Positions 26,501 to 36,276 of a DNA stretch of 64,000 bases are shown here, in pieces. The stretch spans positions 191,001 to 255,000 of the forward strand of contig NC_058514.1 of assembly GCF_020382885.2 (NCBI RefSeq). The letters run 5' to 3'. The position numbers and the translations under genes are program-made. Under the pieces are notes generated by a model. It saw only the letters and a program-made list of their open reading frames with translations. It was not told the origin of the DNA and did not search any database. This DNA is from Scatophagus argus (lineage: Eukaryota; Chordata; Actinopteri; Scatophagidae). Every line of letters begins with the position of its first letter. The first letter of the stretch is position 1.

Positions 26501-29500
26501 AAAGACGTCCATTTTTAGCCTCCACTGCTGCCTCCAGCACGGCTGCTCCATTCACCAAAATCTGACCCTGAAATGGAGACCACGAGTCAAACACGTCTGC
26601 AAACTGTTTCATTAAAAATCATTAGAATGACTTTGTGACTTAGAATCAGCTCAGTCAACTCTGCTGGTGACTTCAGGCACTACGCCTTTAAAGTCTGCTG
26701 AGGCCAGTTCACTCAGCTCTGAAGGTGGGACTAACATGCTGACGAACTACAGCCCCGGAAGGCAGACAGTTGGTTTTGTTCAATCAAACTTCACAGCTTT
26801 CTCTTCCCATTAGTTAATGAGAATACAGAGGATTAAAATAAAGTGGGAAGGTCTTTGGAGTTCATCAGAAAGTCAGAATTAGTCCAAATGAAACCAATCA
26901 GAGGAACAAACGTGTGCATTTTCATCCTTTTGTCTTCCACATGTGTTTTGGAAAGCATCCTGTTAGGAGAGAAGCTGCTGTTGTGGCTGTGATGCCGGGA
27001 TGTCAAAGCAGACAGAAGAAGAAGACTGAGATCAACACGTCTGTTACATGAGAATGGAGAACAACATGGAGAACACTTACATGTTCTGTCACGTTGATCA
27101 TCACAACCTGATTGGCCATCGTCACAACTCTGGGGCTCGACACCACGTTACTGACCTCCAGCTTCAAACCAGAAAAACAGATCACAATCAGAAGATTTGA
27201 TGGACGTAAACTGAACGAATGAAATCATCAGAAAGTGGGTCGTACTGACCGCGGTGGACAGGACGATGTGGTTCCTGAGCAGCTCCACCAGCTTGTTGTG
27301 ACCCTGGGTTGACAACAAAACTGAATTATTTAACATCAGAGAACACAGAAGTCCAGAGCTGTGATGACTTCTCTCTGTGAGTCACTGAGTGCTGATTGGC
27401 TCTCACTTCAGCACTGCTCAGGTACTCCAGGTGTCCCTCAGTCATCGCATCAAAGGCTGAACTGACGGGACCAAAGACGGTGACTGGACCAGGATGGTCC
27501 AGAACTGACACCAGGTCAGCTTTCTGCGGAAAAGCCAACAGTCCACTTTAGGAAACATGTCATACAAACACACACTACACATTACACACACATATGTAGC
27601 TTGTTTGCGACCTGTCCTCTCTTTAAGTTGTACAATATTCATTTGTATGGATGTAGTAAGTGTGCGATTTACGCTCTCCTTCAACTGCAGTTATGTACTG
27701 TGGTAGAGTATAAAAATGTGTTTACATGCAGTACTCATTCATTTGGCAGATTTCATTTTGGCATCAAGACTACACACAAAGTCAAAGCAACAAAGTGACG
27801 TGTGTCACCAGCTGCTGAGCTGATGAGATCTAACCTAACAGCTGGGTGAACGTTCACGGTCCTGATCAAAAAACAAACAATCTACAAACCTCCAATAAAG
27901 ATTTGAACTTGTCAAACTTGCCGTAGTCAGAAATGATCTTCATCATGTTCTCCTGTGAGGGAGACGTTAGCGTAATGAGAAAAAAACCCAGCTGTGTTTA
28001 TTTGACTGGACAGACCAACGAGCTGCGAGTGGTTTCACCTGCGTGTCACTCTCCACAGTGGGTGAAACGCTGTCCATCAGCTTACTGATGATGTGAATCA
28101 TTCCATTTGATGCCACGACATCAGGCTGGACGATCACAGCTTTCTTCCTGCTGCCGTGGATACGGATTTTAGTTTGACTGTCCTGGAAAAGAACGACAAG
28201 TTGATCTGATGTGTATGTTTGAATGTTTGCACCTGACCAGTCACACCTGATCATTATTACTACTCGGGTTGCTACGTATTTTGACTCACCCCCTCTGACG
28301 TGTCAGTCTCGGCTGATTTTCCAGTCAGAGTGTAAAAGACGTCCGTTTTCTTCAGCGTGTCAAAGGGCATCACCCCGGCTACCAGGTGCATCTTACACAG
28401 GTACTTAGCTTTGGACAAGTCCGCTGTCAGACTCCTCACCTGGTCAAACGGGTGACAGAGATACAGAAACACAACAACATTACGTTTTGCACTGTTTGAT
28501 CGTGCACTTTAGAGGATGTGCTTTAAGCCACATGGTCCTGGCCGGGCCTGGCCGGGCCACATGGTCCTGGCCGAGCCGGGGTCTGCTCACAGGTTTCTGC
28601 CTGTTCACCACAGTCGCCAACCCACGGGGACACGTCAGGTGTAGACGAGGGCTGCACGATATCAGGAAAACTTGCAATATGCGACAACTCATTTCAGTAT
28701 TGCGATGTGGATATGATTGACGATATATAAACAAATGTTGCAGTTTAGTTTAAATGTGTTTGTGTCTTTAGGTTTTGCTCTGTTGACAGGTGAACAGTGA
28801 ATGAACTCAAAGTGTTATTTACATTCCAACAAACCAGTTTTATTGAAAAGTGCATCCGACTTCAGCGACGAATCTGACCAAGAAATCCCGCCGGTTCAGC
28901 AGGTCGTTAAGCGAAATGACTCGTTAGCTCATCGGTTCTCCAATCAGCTCGTCGCTTGCCGTCCACTGACGCGTGTCGTACGTTTTTGGAATGGCGCCTT
29001 GGGGAAAACCATTCCGTGATGGAATCTGGTGTCTTCGGTCCCGCTTGTTGGTCAGACTTACAAAGTCCTCTTTGCTGACGGTGTTCGCAGGCATCACGTC
29101 CTTCGCCCAGCAACGTGCGACGGCCTCCATTGTTTCTTTGTAGCGGCGGGATGTTTCGTCATCAGGTGCGACGCTTGCCAAACTCTGAGGAACGGAAGTC
29201 TGTTGGACCGGTTTGCTGCTGCGGATCCCGTTAACGTCTTTGCTGTGGCTAACGCTAGCTTTTTTTTGAACTCCTCCGTCTAATTCAATTCAATTCAAAA
29301 AACTTTATTAGTCCCCAGGAGGCAATTACAGTAAATGTGTTGAACGTGAAATTATCGCAGTTGAAGGACTCTTTTGCAATATCATTATCGCACGTTAATA
29401 TCGCAGTGAAGATAAACTTTCGATACATCGTTTAGACCTGCCTTGTTGGAGTGTGGTGCTGTATGAGTAAAATGACTTGATTCTTACTGGAGTTCCTCTG

Positions 29501-32500
29501 AAGCCTTTGTTGATTGGGACAAAAAGAGTGAAAGGACCCAAATTCTGCAGAGGCCACGAAAGAGAACCTGAAAACACACACACAAACTCAGTTACTAATA
29601 GTGTCGTTATTGTCCGTCTAGAACAGAAGAATTACTTGTGGTTAAGCTGAGGGAAAAGTGGCATATGACAAATAAACTTTGGTCATGTAACAGTTAGGGT
29701 CAGCCTATCCGTCCATCTTAGAGAAAACGTTTGTGAAATGCTCTTGTTCAGTTTCTCTCAGACGGCGAGATCTTTTCTATGTTCCATCAGTTTTTATGTG
29801 TCATTTCACTGCCCTGAATGAAAGATTCTGCACAAAGTTCACTTTTATTATTATTATTATTATTATGTATGTTTTTCATCAGTAGACAAACAGAGAGGTA
29901 AAAGTTATGGAGGAGACGTCTAAATAAAAGTTGACTTTGAATGGCTGGACAGATGGATGTAAAGAAATGAATCCTCATCGTACTGAACAGAGTGATGGCA
30001 TTGCTCAGCTGACCGGTCCACTGGCCTCCGGGTTCTGTGTTCAGGTCTCTCAGGCGCTGAATGATGTTTCCATAGCAAACTTTACCGTTACCGAGGTAAC
30101 CCTGGAGACAGGTGCACCTGAAGGACAGGTGATCAGGATTATGCTGTTACATGCGTTACCAATATGTGCACCGAGCTGCAGAAGTGACGGTAAAAGAAAC
30201 ATCGGACTGACTCGACTCGTCCTGGTCCCACCGTGGTGCAGTTGGCGTCCTTGTGACAGGAATCGGGTCGACAGGAATCCTTCAGGCTGCAGCGGCCGTT
30301 CAACAGGTGGTCAAAACCAGGGAGACACTCACAGTGAGACTAAACAAAAGGTTCACACACAGTCTAAGTGTCAAGACCGAGCACTGCTGCCCCCTACATG
30401 CTGCAATACTTATTACACATAACGTGTCCCATACACAGCAAAATTATGATGATGATCCTGAGTCTGATTCTGTTCTTGTTCCAGATCCTGCCCCCAGCCC
30501 TTCCTAACCTTTCCTGGTCCGTCATAGACACAGCGTGCAGAATCAGACGAGCAGCCTCCCGATTTGGTCTGACACGAATCGATGGCCATGCAGACCCGTC
30601 CGTCCCCGCTGTATCCCTCGTTACAGGCACAGAGGTGCTGGTTTGGACCGGTATGGACGCAGGTGGCCTGGGCGTGACAGACCCGCTGGAGACAAGGGTT
30701 TATGGCTGAGGACATGGATGAGAAAGGACAAACATCACAAACTCTTTTTATGTACCCTTGAAGACATCTCATTGGCCCAATTAATTCTTACTTAAACCTG
30801 GGGATCATAAAATACTTTGAAATCCAGTCTCCAGTTTCTGAATGTAGTAAGTCAGTATCATACAACAGTGTCCACTGAAACCTAAAGGACTTGACTGAAA
30901 GGCAGACACTCGTTCTTTTCCCAGTCCTGATTCTGTTTGTCCTCCTGAACTCGATTTGGGGGGTTGAACTCACACAGACACTGAGCTCCGGACTTCTGGT
31001 AACCAGGCAGACACTGACACACCAGCTGCCCCGTCAGAGCTTCTTCCATACAGCGAGAGTTCTGCTGACAGCCGAGAGCCGCACACTCAGGTAGCTCTGG
31101 AAACAATATAAGCATAGGTGATGCTGCAGGTGACACTGCAGGTGATGCTACAGGTGACAACAGGGGAGTTTGACATCAGAATCAGAATTCCTTTATTCAT
31201 CCCCGAAGGGAAATTCTTTTTCGTACAGACATTGCGCTTGCAGTATTCCCGACCAAGAAAGATAAGTGAAAGGTATAAAAATAGGATAAACAAAACAAGA
31301 TAATTATAAATCAAAAATCTAAAAGTATTACATAAAGGTAGGTATTTACATAAATCTAAAATCTCAAAGTACAGGTATTTACAATGTGTTCAAATTTTAA
31401 ACTTAAAAAAAAATATATATATATATATATAAATTTAAAAATACAGGTATGTACATGAAATGTACATGACAGCAGACTGACCTTGATCACACTTGGGACC
31501 CTTGTATCCAGAGAAACAGATGCAGCTCCCAGAACCTTTTAACCCTGAGTCACACAGACCGTGGACACACGAGCACACTAGACAGACAGACAGACGAGTG
31601 GACAGACGGACAGAAGACAAAAGACAGTTCACGAGAAGGCTCTGATTTAGGCTTTGATTTATTTCAGTGTTAGTGAAGTTACCTGAACTGCAGGTGGGAC
31701 CGTATTGACCAGGGGCACAGTCCTCACAGGCTGTCCCTGCAAAGCCCACCTGAATCCACACGCACACACAGTAGATCATCTTAAACATTTACTACATCCC
31801 CATAACAGTCCACAGAACAGCCTGTTCCCCAGGATCCCCAGGAATCATCTCAAAGGATCAGGACCCATGTTGTTGGGTCAAAGTCTGTGTCCAGGTGTGT
31901 GTCAAGCTGTGTGTTGTTACCTGACAGCTGCAGGTTCCATTTCCTCCCAGTCCGTCAGAACACACCCCTCTGTTGCTGCAGGGCACGTCGGCCCGATCGG
32001 GACACTCTGAAACACAAACACGACGCTGACACCTCGGCTGGTAACAGTCAGCACACGTTTGCTGAGTGTTGTGACAGCGTTGTTTCATGTTTTCTGTGAG
32101 GAAGCAGATCATCCCTCCATCCATTCCTGCACTTCCTTTATGTCTTCTTCCTCTGTCCCTGTCTTATCTCGACCTGCTGTCACCTCGATGACCAGCTATG
32201 CTCGTCTGCAACATTTATCACGGACTTTACATGAAGCCCACAGAGAAACTGTGGAAGCTTATGACCAAAAGATGCTGGTTCAACTTCCTGCGGTCGTGGT
32301 GGTTGGTGTGTCTGACTTCCTGTGGACACAGTGCTTTGTGTATCCTGTCAGGTCCATGTGTGGCTGTCAGCAGATTTCTGTCCTGCTGACGGAGGATCTG
32401 CAGAGGAAGGAAGTTGTGTTTGTGCAGGATGACCTGCAGGGCCCGGACGCAGAGCGTGACAGGAGCCACCTGGAGGCTCGTCCTGTTAGACGAGCAGTCA

Positions 32501-34285
32501 GCATCTTCGGTTGAGTAGCTCAGAGACTCAGATGAGACCCCTCAGGTTGTTCCTGCTCAGGGCTGAAGGTGGGGGGCCTGAAGCTCTGATTACTGACAGC
32601 TTGTTTTTTGTTTTTTTGTTTTTTTTTAGCATTTTACTCTTTTTCTTAATCTTTTGTCCATTGAATTCTTTGTGCTTCTGTTGTGATGGACTTTGTTTAA
32701 TTGTTGCGCTGTCTTGTTTGTTTTTCCCACTCTATGACATCGTTTTACTTATTAATGAGTACACATCGCGATGAGATTTGAGACATGCCTCAGCGGGAGT
32801 GACTGGCTGTAGGAGGTGAACACGTTGAGATGCTGGCTTTGGTAGTAAACTTCAGTGTTACTACCAAAACCAGCATCACCAGCGTTCCTGGACTCACCCA
32901 TGCAGTCTGGACCCCAGTAGCCTGGACAGCAGCTCCTCACCTCCACCTCCCTGTAGCACTCAAAGGAGCAGCCGCTGAAGGCCAGCTTCATGCTGGCAGT
33001 CCTGATGTTGTACCTGCACAGAGACACCTGACTGCTCACCTGGTCCTGTGTTACCCCAACACATGACTCGAGCTCTCACTCTGAACTTTGAAAATGTGTA
33101 ATTTTAAAATGCAGAGTTGCTCACTTGCAGTCCTGGGCCGTGGATCTGGGCGTCTGTTTGTATCCTGACGGACAGGGGATCAGCATGCTGATGCTGCAGG
33201 AGTGACACGCCGTCCGAGTCCTCAGCACCGTCGAGTTGTGGCAGAAGTTCTGACAAACACAACAGCAGCTTCAGTGTCACCACTTCAGACTGTCAGAGAC
33301 AAGGACCTGACATTCAGACCTCCTTTAACTCGGGGTTCAGGGTTTGAAGCTGCTCAGAGGACGGTTTCAGGGTCTGTCTGAACGTGTTACTGATTTCAGA
33401 ATCAGAATCAGAATCAGAATTCCTTTATTTATCCCTGGAGGGAAATTCTTGTTCTTACAGACATTGCACATGCAGTATTCCCGGCCAACAAAGGAGAAAA
33501 GTGCGGAGTATAAAAAATAGGATAAACAATAAAGATAGGATAAACAAAACTAAAATCTCATTTCACTTAAATCAATTCCTGTTTGAGAAGGCTGATGACA
33601 AACCACAAAAATCCTTTAAATCAACAATGCTTGAGTTAACAGCTCAACCGACACCATACAAACAGGTACAGCCGTACTGCACAAATTGTAGTACTTTGAC
33701 TACACTGCTGAGTATGTTGAAATAAGAGCAAATAAAAAGAATAAACTCCTGTGATTTAGAATCAAATAAATCCAAAGACTCAGTTTTTCAGCGTCTCCAG
33801 GCTCAGAAATCAAAGGTTCATCAGAGAGCCGGTGTGTGATGGAGCGTAAACAGGAAGTGACTATGATATCAGCTCCATCTGACCCACCCAGAAACACTCC
33901 CAGGCCTGGAAATGGCCTGGAAAAGACCTGGAGCAAACTCTGCTTAGTTTAAATTTGCTGAAGTATAAAATGCTGTGTAGCTGCTAATTAGTGACTAAAA
34001 CATCGCTTAATAAAATACGTCAATCATCTGTTGAGTCAAACTTCAACACATCTAGAACACATCAGAATAGGCCAGATTAAGATTTACTGATTGATTTATT
34101 GATCTGCGGACTGTGAGCTAAACGGGATAACCGGATGAGTCCTGTCTGACACATAAAATAGCCAATAAGCCAGTAATCGATCGACAAACAGACCGTACCT
34201 GCTGTGGTGCAGCTGAGCTCATCTTCATCACGTCCAGCAGCAGCAGAGGGAGAAACAGCACCTTTAAACTCTGAATGGACTGCAT
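5227..34285 (-). CDS. stab2: Stabilin-2, scavenger receptor (complete, 69 exons)
   Basis: Sixty-nine exons join in one frame to 2536 residues, close to human STAB2 (about 2551). STAB2 is a type I endocytic receptor of sinusoidal or scavenger endothelial cells that takes up hyaluronan, chondroitin sulfate and other waste ligands. Order: signal peptide; EGF-like block; FAS1-1 and -2; EGF block; FAS1-3 and -4; EGF block; FAS1-5 and -6; EGF block; one Link domain; FAS1-7; transmembrane helix; 54-residue tail. Segments typical of STAB2 rather than STAB1 include [10 protein letters not shown] and VGIVDYG in the Link domain and [17 protein letters not shown] in FAS1-7. Every exon has GT and AG ends with matching phase. 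Exon coordinates are in the block entries that follow. Introns carry several transposon remnants. One short segment of FAS1-1 found in human was not located. Confidence 0.95.
7681..7750. repeat. Poly(A) tract in stab2 intron
   Basis: An A-rich run at 7714-7745 lies in the 623-bp intron between exons 63 and 62 (7370-7992). It could be a retroposon tail, but I could not recognise a body next to it. Confidence 0.4.
8545..8574. repeat. CA microsatellite close to stab2 exon 61 acceptor
   Basis: A run of about 15 AC units lies 21 bases upstream of exon 61 in transcript orientation. On the transcribed strand it is GT-rich and sits where the pyrimidine tract and branch point should be. Confidence 0.8.
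8690..11078 (-). other. stab2: stab2 exons 54-60: fourth EGF-like block
   Basis: Exons: 11019-11078, 10812-10935, 10080-10229, 9894-9998, 9311-9418, 8906-9099, 8690-8831. They encode [12 protein letters not shown], laminin-EGF-like [70 protein letters not shown] and [19 protein letters not shown]. This order matches human STAB2 directly before its Link domain. Residues about 1883-2177. Confidence 0.92.
10247..10280. repeat. ATC/GTC trinucleotide microsatellite in stab2 intron
   Basis: A tandem run of TCA/TCG triplets, about 11 units, lies 17 bases upstream of exon 56 on the minus strand. Confidence 0.7.
11591..14971 (-). other. stab2: stab2 exons 46-53: FAS1 domains 5 and 6
   Basis: Exons: 14927-14971, 14763-14849, 14339-14494, 14106-14234, 13810-13869, 12939-13115, 11823-11912, 11591-11737. 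FAS1-5 (about 1586-1724) contains [30 protein letters not shown] and [15 protein letters not shown]1-6 (about 1725-1882) contains [27 protein letters not shown] and [19 protein letters not shown]. Exon 49 must end before GTAGGT; the alternative donor four bases downstream would cause a stop in exon 50. The 1.0-kb intron after exon 51 contains the L1-like fragment. Confidence 0.9.
11985..12500 (-). mobile_element. Degraded L1-like (Tx1/L1 clade) ORF1 fragment in stab2 intron
   Basis: The minus strand between about 12490 and 12110 reads as an open segment. It has a coiled-coil-like part ([20 protein letters not shown]) followed by [20 protein letters not shown], the signature at the start of the L1 ORF1p RNA-binding domain (Transposase_22 family). 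The frame stops soon after. An A-rich tract on the same strand lies near 11989-12001. No reverse transcriptase is seen, so this is a dead fragment. Confidence 0.75.
15041..18062 (-). other. stab2: stab2 exons 36-45: third EGF-like block
   Basis: Exons: 18000-18062, 17564-17662, 17288-17483, 17108-17203, 16548-16605, 16336-16409, 16033-16158, 15696-15769, 15538-15609, 15041-15160. They encode a Cys-rich linker, [47 protein letters not shown], then GFEGNG, GYAGDG, GYSGDG and NYIGDG EGF repeats. Residues about 1260-1585. Between exons 36 and 35 lies the LINE described separately. Confidence 0.9.
18120..18325. repeat. CT-rich TCTGTCTC minisatellite, left part
   Basis: Degenerate tandem copies of TGTCTCACTGTCTCAGTCTG and GTAGAGTCTCAGTCTGT fill this stretch. 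The same repeat resumes at about 19408-19470, so one array is split by the LINE between them. Confidence 0.7.
18325..19407 (+). mobile_element. 5'-truncated L2/Maui-type non-LTR retrotransposon, 3' end
   Basis: Plus-strand translation gives the C-terminal part of a LINE reverse-transcriptase [23 protein letters not shown], then after a frameshift near 18420 [28 protein letters not shown] and [17 protein letters not shown] followed by a stop at 18704-18706. A roughly 700-base 3' region ends in a GAATTGAACTGAATTG microsatellite-like tail at 19391-19407, as fish L2-type elements do. The element is antisense to stab2, in the intron between exons 35 and 36. Confidence 0.8.
19039..19165. repeat. 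42-bp minisatellite, three copies
   Basis: Three near-identical head-to-tail copies of a pyrimidine-only unit beginning CTCTCCTGTCTCTCTCCATC lie in the 3' region of the LINE. The unit length is about 42 bases. Confidence 0.8.
19478..21933 (-). other. stab2: stab2 exons 28-35: FAS1 domains 3 and 4
   Basis: Exons: 21886-21933, 21343-21476, 21116-21218, 20758-20835, 20587-20676, 20391-20498, 19701-19832, 19478-19606. FAS1-3 (about 986-1106) contains [12 protein letters not shown] and [14 protein letters not shown]1-4 (about 1107-1259) contains [27 protein letters not shown] and [14 protein letters not shown]. All junctions between exons 30 and 36 are phase 0. Confidence 0.9.
22013..25494 (-). 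other. stab2: stab2 exons 19-27: second EGF-like block
   Basis: Exons: 25435-25494, 25232-25333, 25053-25139, 24181-24292, 23913-24093, 22716-22809, 22484-22642, 22187-22282, 22013-22105. They encode [38 protein letters not shown], then GYQGDG, GWREDG, GYKGNG and GYVGNG repeats. Exon 27 begins at the AG that gives [14 protein letters not shown]. An alternative AG five bases further in would cause a stop. Residues about 658-985. Confidence 0.9.
22810..23912. other. Long stab2 intron 23 without recognised content
   Basis: This 1.1-kb stretch lies between exons 24 and 23 (phase joined by an AGG codon). I see no exon or repeat family I can name in it. Confidence 0.6.
25720..26215 (+). repeat. 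Unclassified retroposon-like repeat with internal duplication
   Basis: A unit starting GCCATGCCCTGTAG at 25722 recurs 148 bases later as GCCCTGTCCTGTAG at 25870. Both copies continue with CAACACAGACCTGCACTA, AAACACTTTA and ACAAGTGCAATA. The region runs into an AT-rich tail and ends with GACAATAAAGTTCCTTGAA near 26190-26208, a poly(A)-signal-like end typical of retroposons. It lies in the stab2 intron between exons 18 and 19. Confidence 0.55.
28639..29437 (-). mobile_element. hAT-type DNA transposon remnant in stab2 intron
   Basis: Minus-strand 28924-29181 encodes [20 protein letters not shown] followed by [20 protein letters not shown], which resembles the N-terminal part of ZBED-type hAT transposases. 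The left end begins near AGGGCTGCACGATAT, a typical hAT terminus, with CGATA-rich sequence at both ends. The flanks GTGTAGAC (28639-28646) and GTTTAGAC (29430-29437) look like an 8-bp target duplication with one change. The transposase is far too short to be functional. Confidence 0.65.
29282..29345. repeat. Short retroposon-tail fragment nested in hAT remnant
   Basis: ATTCAATTCAATTCAAAAAA followed by CTTTATTAGTCCCCAGGAGG resembles the TTTATTNATCCC 3'-tail motif seen at 31195 and 33423. It sits inside the hAT remnant, so it is either a later insertion or captured sequence. Confidence 0.4.
29846..29867. repeat. ATT trinucleotide microsatellite
   Basis: Seven ATT units lie in the intron between stab2 exons 10 and 11. 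Confidence 0.8.
31172..31330 (-). mobile_element. 3'-tail repeat with AGAATCAGAATT end, copy A
   Basis: AGAATCAGAATTCCTTTATT is followed by CATCCCCGAAGGGAAATTCT, ACAGACATTGCGCTTGCAGT, ATTCCCGACCAA and ATAGGATAAACAAAACAAGA. It is closely similar to the copy at 33396-33560. It looks like the 3' end of a fish non-LTR element (minus orientation assumed from the terminal hexamer repeat). It lies in the stab2 intron between exons 6 and 7. Confidence 0.65.
32829..32877. other. Perfect-size hairpin beside stab2 exon 3 donor
   Basis: GATGCTGGCTTTGGTAGTAA (32829-32848) is matched in inverted orientation by TTACTACCAAAACCAGCATC (32858-32877). The 20-base arms differ at one position and the loop is 9 bases. 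It lies in the intron 20 bases beyond exon 3 in the direction of transcription. Confidence 0.8.
33396..33560 (-). mobile_element. 3'-tail repeat with (AGAATC)n end, copy B
   Basis: Four AGAATC units are followed by CCTTTATTTATCCCTGGAGG, GGAAATTCTTG, ACAGACATTGCACATGCAGT, ATTCCCGGCCAA and ATAGGATAAACAAAA. It matches copy A at 31172 over its length. It lies in stab2 intron 1. Confidence 0.7.
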
Positions 34286-35061
34286 GACTTGTGTCCTCTG
34301 AGGCTCTCAGCTGATCTGTGATCAGCCTCTCAGTGTCACTCCTCCTTTTCAGCTCCTCATCCTTCCCCTTGCTCCTCCTCCGTCAGTCCTCCATGTGATT
34401 CGTGGACGTCGTCCTGAAGAGAACTGCTGACTCAGATGATGTTTACACACTGCATGTTTTGTTAAAACAAAATGACTTTGATTATTTATTCTCGCACATA
34501 TTGAACATCATGTCAGCACGTTCACTACACAGACCTGAACTTGGATTTATTGACTTCGACTACTGACTACTGACTCTCGACATGTGAAGTGGTAATAAAA
34601 TCATGTTCTCATCGGTCGGGTGAAGTTTCAGCCCAGAATTATAAAACGTCTCTCACAGTCCTGTTGCGTCCCGTTTGCAGGTTAACATCACCCTGATGAG
34701 CTGATTGGTTCGTACTCAGCTGAAGAAAGCTTCATCGTCATCATCAGCGAACATCTCTTTGAAGCTCCTGCATTAGTCACAGCTTTGTTTTCATCAGCAT
34801 GAACACGACAGGAAAAGATCCCGACAGGCTGAACATCTGAGCCTCAGTAATTTTAAAATAAACCTGAACTGAGTTCAACACTTCCTGAAAAGATGAGAAG
34901 AATGACAGCATGAGATATAAAGTCTGACAGAAGTTTAAAACACAAGAACTGAAATCTGAGAGAAATTCTGTGCTAATTTGGAACTTTGATAACATTAAAC
35001 TAGAAGCTAACGATAAAGTAAGAGGCTCCCTGTGGGCCCCTGGCCCCTCGAGCCCCTGGCC

Positions 35062-35085
35062 TGTGTGTGTGTGTGTGTGTGTGTG
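35062..35085. repeat. GT microsatellite
   Basis: About 12 uninterrupted TG units lie between stab2 and wnt16. Confidence 0.8.
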
Positions 35086-35280
35086 CACTGAATGGCAGGA
35101 AATCCTGGACTGCAAATGAGACTCTGCTGCTCTTTTGTCTTTCCTGAAAGTTTCTGCTCTGTCATCACACACACTGATAACACACACACACAAAGTGCTG
35201 AGTCGCTGTACTAACATAGTGACAGGACACTAAGAAACTCATCATCATCATCACACTTTTCACTTAACTCATGCTGACTC

Positions 35281-35316
35281 TTGTGTTGTTGTTGTTGTTG
35301 TTGTTGTGGTGGTGGT
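35281..35316. repeat. GTT/GGT trinucleotide repeat
   Basis: TTG repeats run on into GGT repeats. The stretch lies upstream of stab2. Confidence 0.75.
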
Positions 35317-36270
35317 GAGACGGTGATGAGGGGGTCTACAGTCATGACTTTTCTTCTTTTCTTCTTGCTGTTTTTGTTTCTACTTCTTTGGTCACACTTT
35401 TCAAATACAGGAGACAGAAATGATCATTTTACTGGTGGAGATTACATTCATATGTTGTCACTGCTTCATTTGAGTGATTTATTTCTCTGCTCTGTTGCTC
35501 TTTGGAGTTTCTGGTTTCCTCCTCCTGTCCAGCAGGGGGCAGCAAAGTTACTCAGCACAAATACTTCAACTCTTCTCTCTGCCTCCTCCTTCCAGAACTT
35601 TCTGTTCAACACAAACATGACACTGACACACACATCAAAGTTTATTTCCAAAAATAAAATACTAATCATTTTAGATTTGTCAGGTAGATGTTTTGTTTTC
35701 TGGTTTTCTTGAACGTGTCCATTAAAAAACAGACAAACAAACAAAAAACTTACTGATTAAAAAGTTACGTTTTTCCTGTTTTCAGGACATCGTGGCCTCA
35801 TCAACAACAGTCTCAGTCAATGCAGAGATAACATGTGTCCTCGTCCTCAGAAAACATCCAGGATCTGTTTGTTAAGTAAGATCATAAAATCCTGTCAACA
35901 ACCAACGAAACACAACTTCAGTCCCACCGCAAGAAAGTCTTTCAAAAATCAGAATAAAATTCAGGATTCCCCCCCCAAAGTGTCAAAGCTGCTACAAAGG
36001 AACGAACAAAACGACAACAGATGAGTTTGTTCATTTCAGATTTTATGATTAATGTTCCGTTTTTATAATAAAGTTTAATAAAGTTTGAAAAGTTTCCCTG
36101 TGAGTGTGTTAGTCATTTAAATCAAGCTCAGAAATGGCAAACTCCCCCATTATAATAATTAAAACTACTACATAGAGATGCAATTAACATGCAAAAACGC
36201 TTCATTCTGAAAATAAATAATTGAGAAAATGAAGGAAGTAGTTTTAAGTGTTGATTTGTATTTCTCATTT

Positions 36271-36276
36271 TTTATT
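36271..36276 (-). terminator. Candidate poly(A) signal of wnt16
   Basis: TTTATT on the plus strand is AATAAA on the coding strand, about 307 bases after the wnt16 stop. It is the nearest canonical hexamer downstream. Confidence 0.5.

Larger units (their letters stand above)
26415..30117 (-). other. stab2: stab2 exons 10-18: FAS1 domains 1 and 2
   Basis: Exons: 30014-30117, 29488-29567, 28290-28439, 28039-28182, 27890-27952, 27407-27523, 27250-27303, 27081-27161, 26415-26567. FAS1-1 (about residues 358-508) shows [13 protein letters not shown] and [19 protein letters not shown]1-2 (about 509-657) shows [22 protein letters not shown] and [20 protein letters not shown]. The FAS1 fold mediates adhesion and ligand contacts. 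Exon 10 splices to exon 11 in frame, but about 12 residues present in human between them have no visible exon here. Confidence 0.88.
30212..34285 (-). other. stab2: stab2 exons 1-9: signal peptide, N-terminal Cys-rich part and first EGF block
   Basis: Exons in transcript order: 34199-34285, 33125-33249, 32898-33013, 31921-32006, 31683-31749, 31482-31577, 30974-31096, 30509-30705, 30212-30339. Exon 1 encodes [20 protein letters not shown], a signal peptide, and ends in a Gln-Gln codon pair before the donor. Exons 2-3 encode a Cys-rich segment ending in [12 protein letters not shown]. Exons 4-9 encode EGF-like repeats such as [19 protein letters not shown] and [14 protein letters not shown]. 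Exon 9 uses the donor after CGAGTCGA, because that donor restores phase with exon 10. Residues about 1-341. Confidence 0.9.

Noticed and set aside
28924-29181. 85-codon frame with ZBED-like sequence as a possible gene
   Set aside because: It matches only a short part of hAT transposases and lies between CGATA-rich ends with a near-matching 8-bp flank, so it is a transposon remnant.
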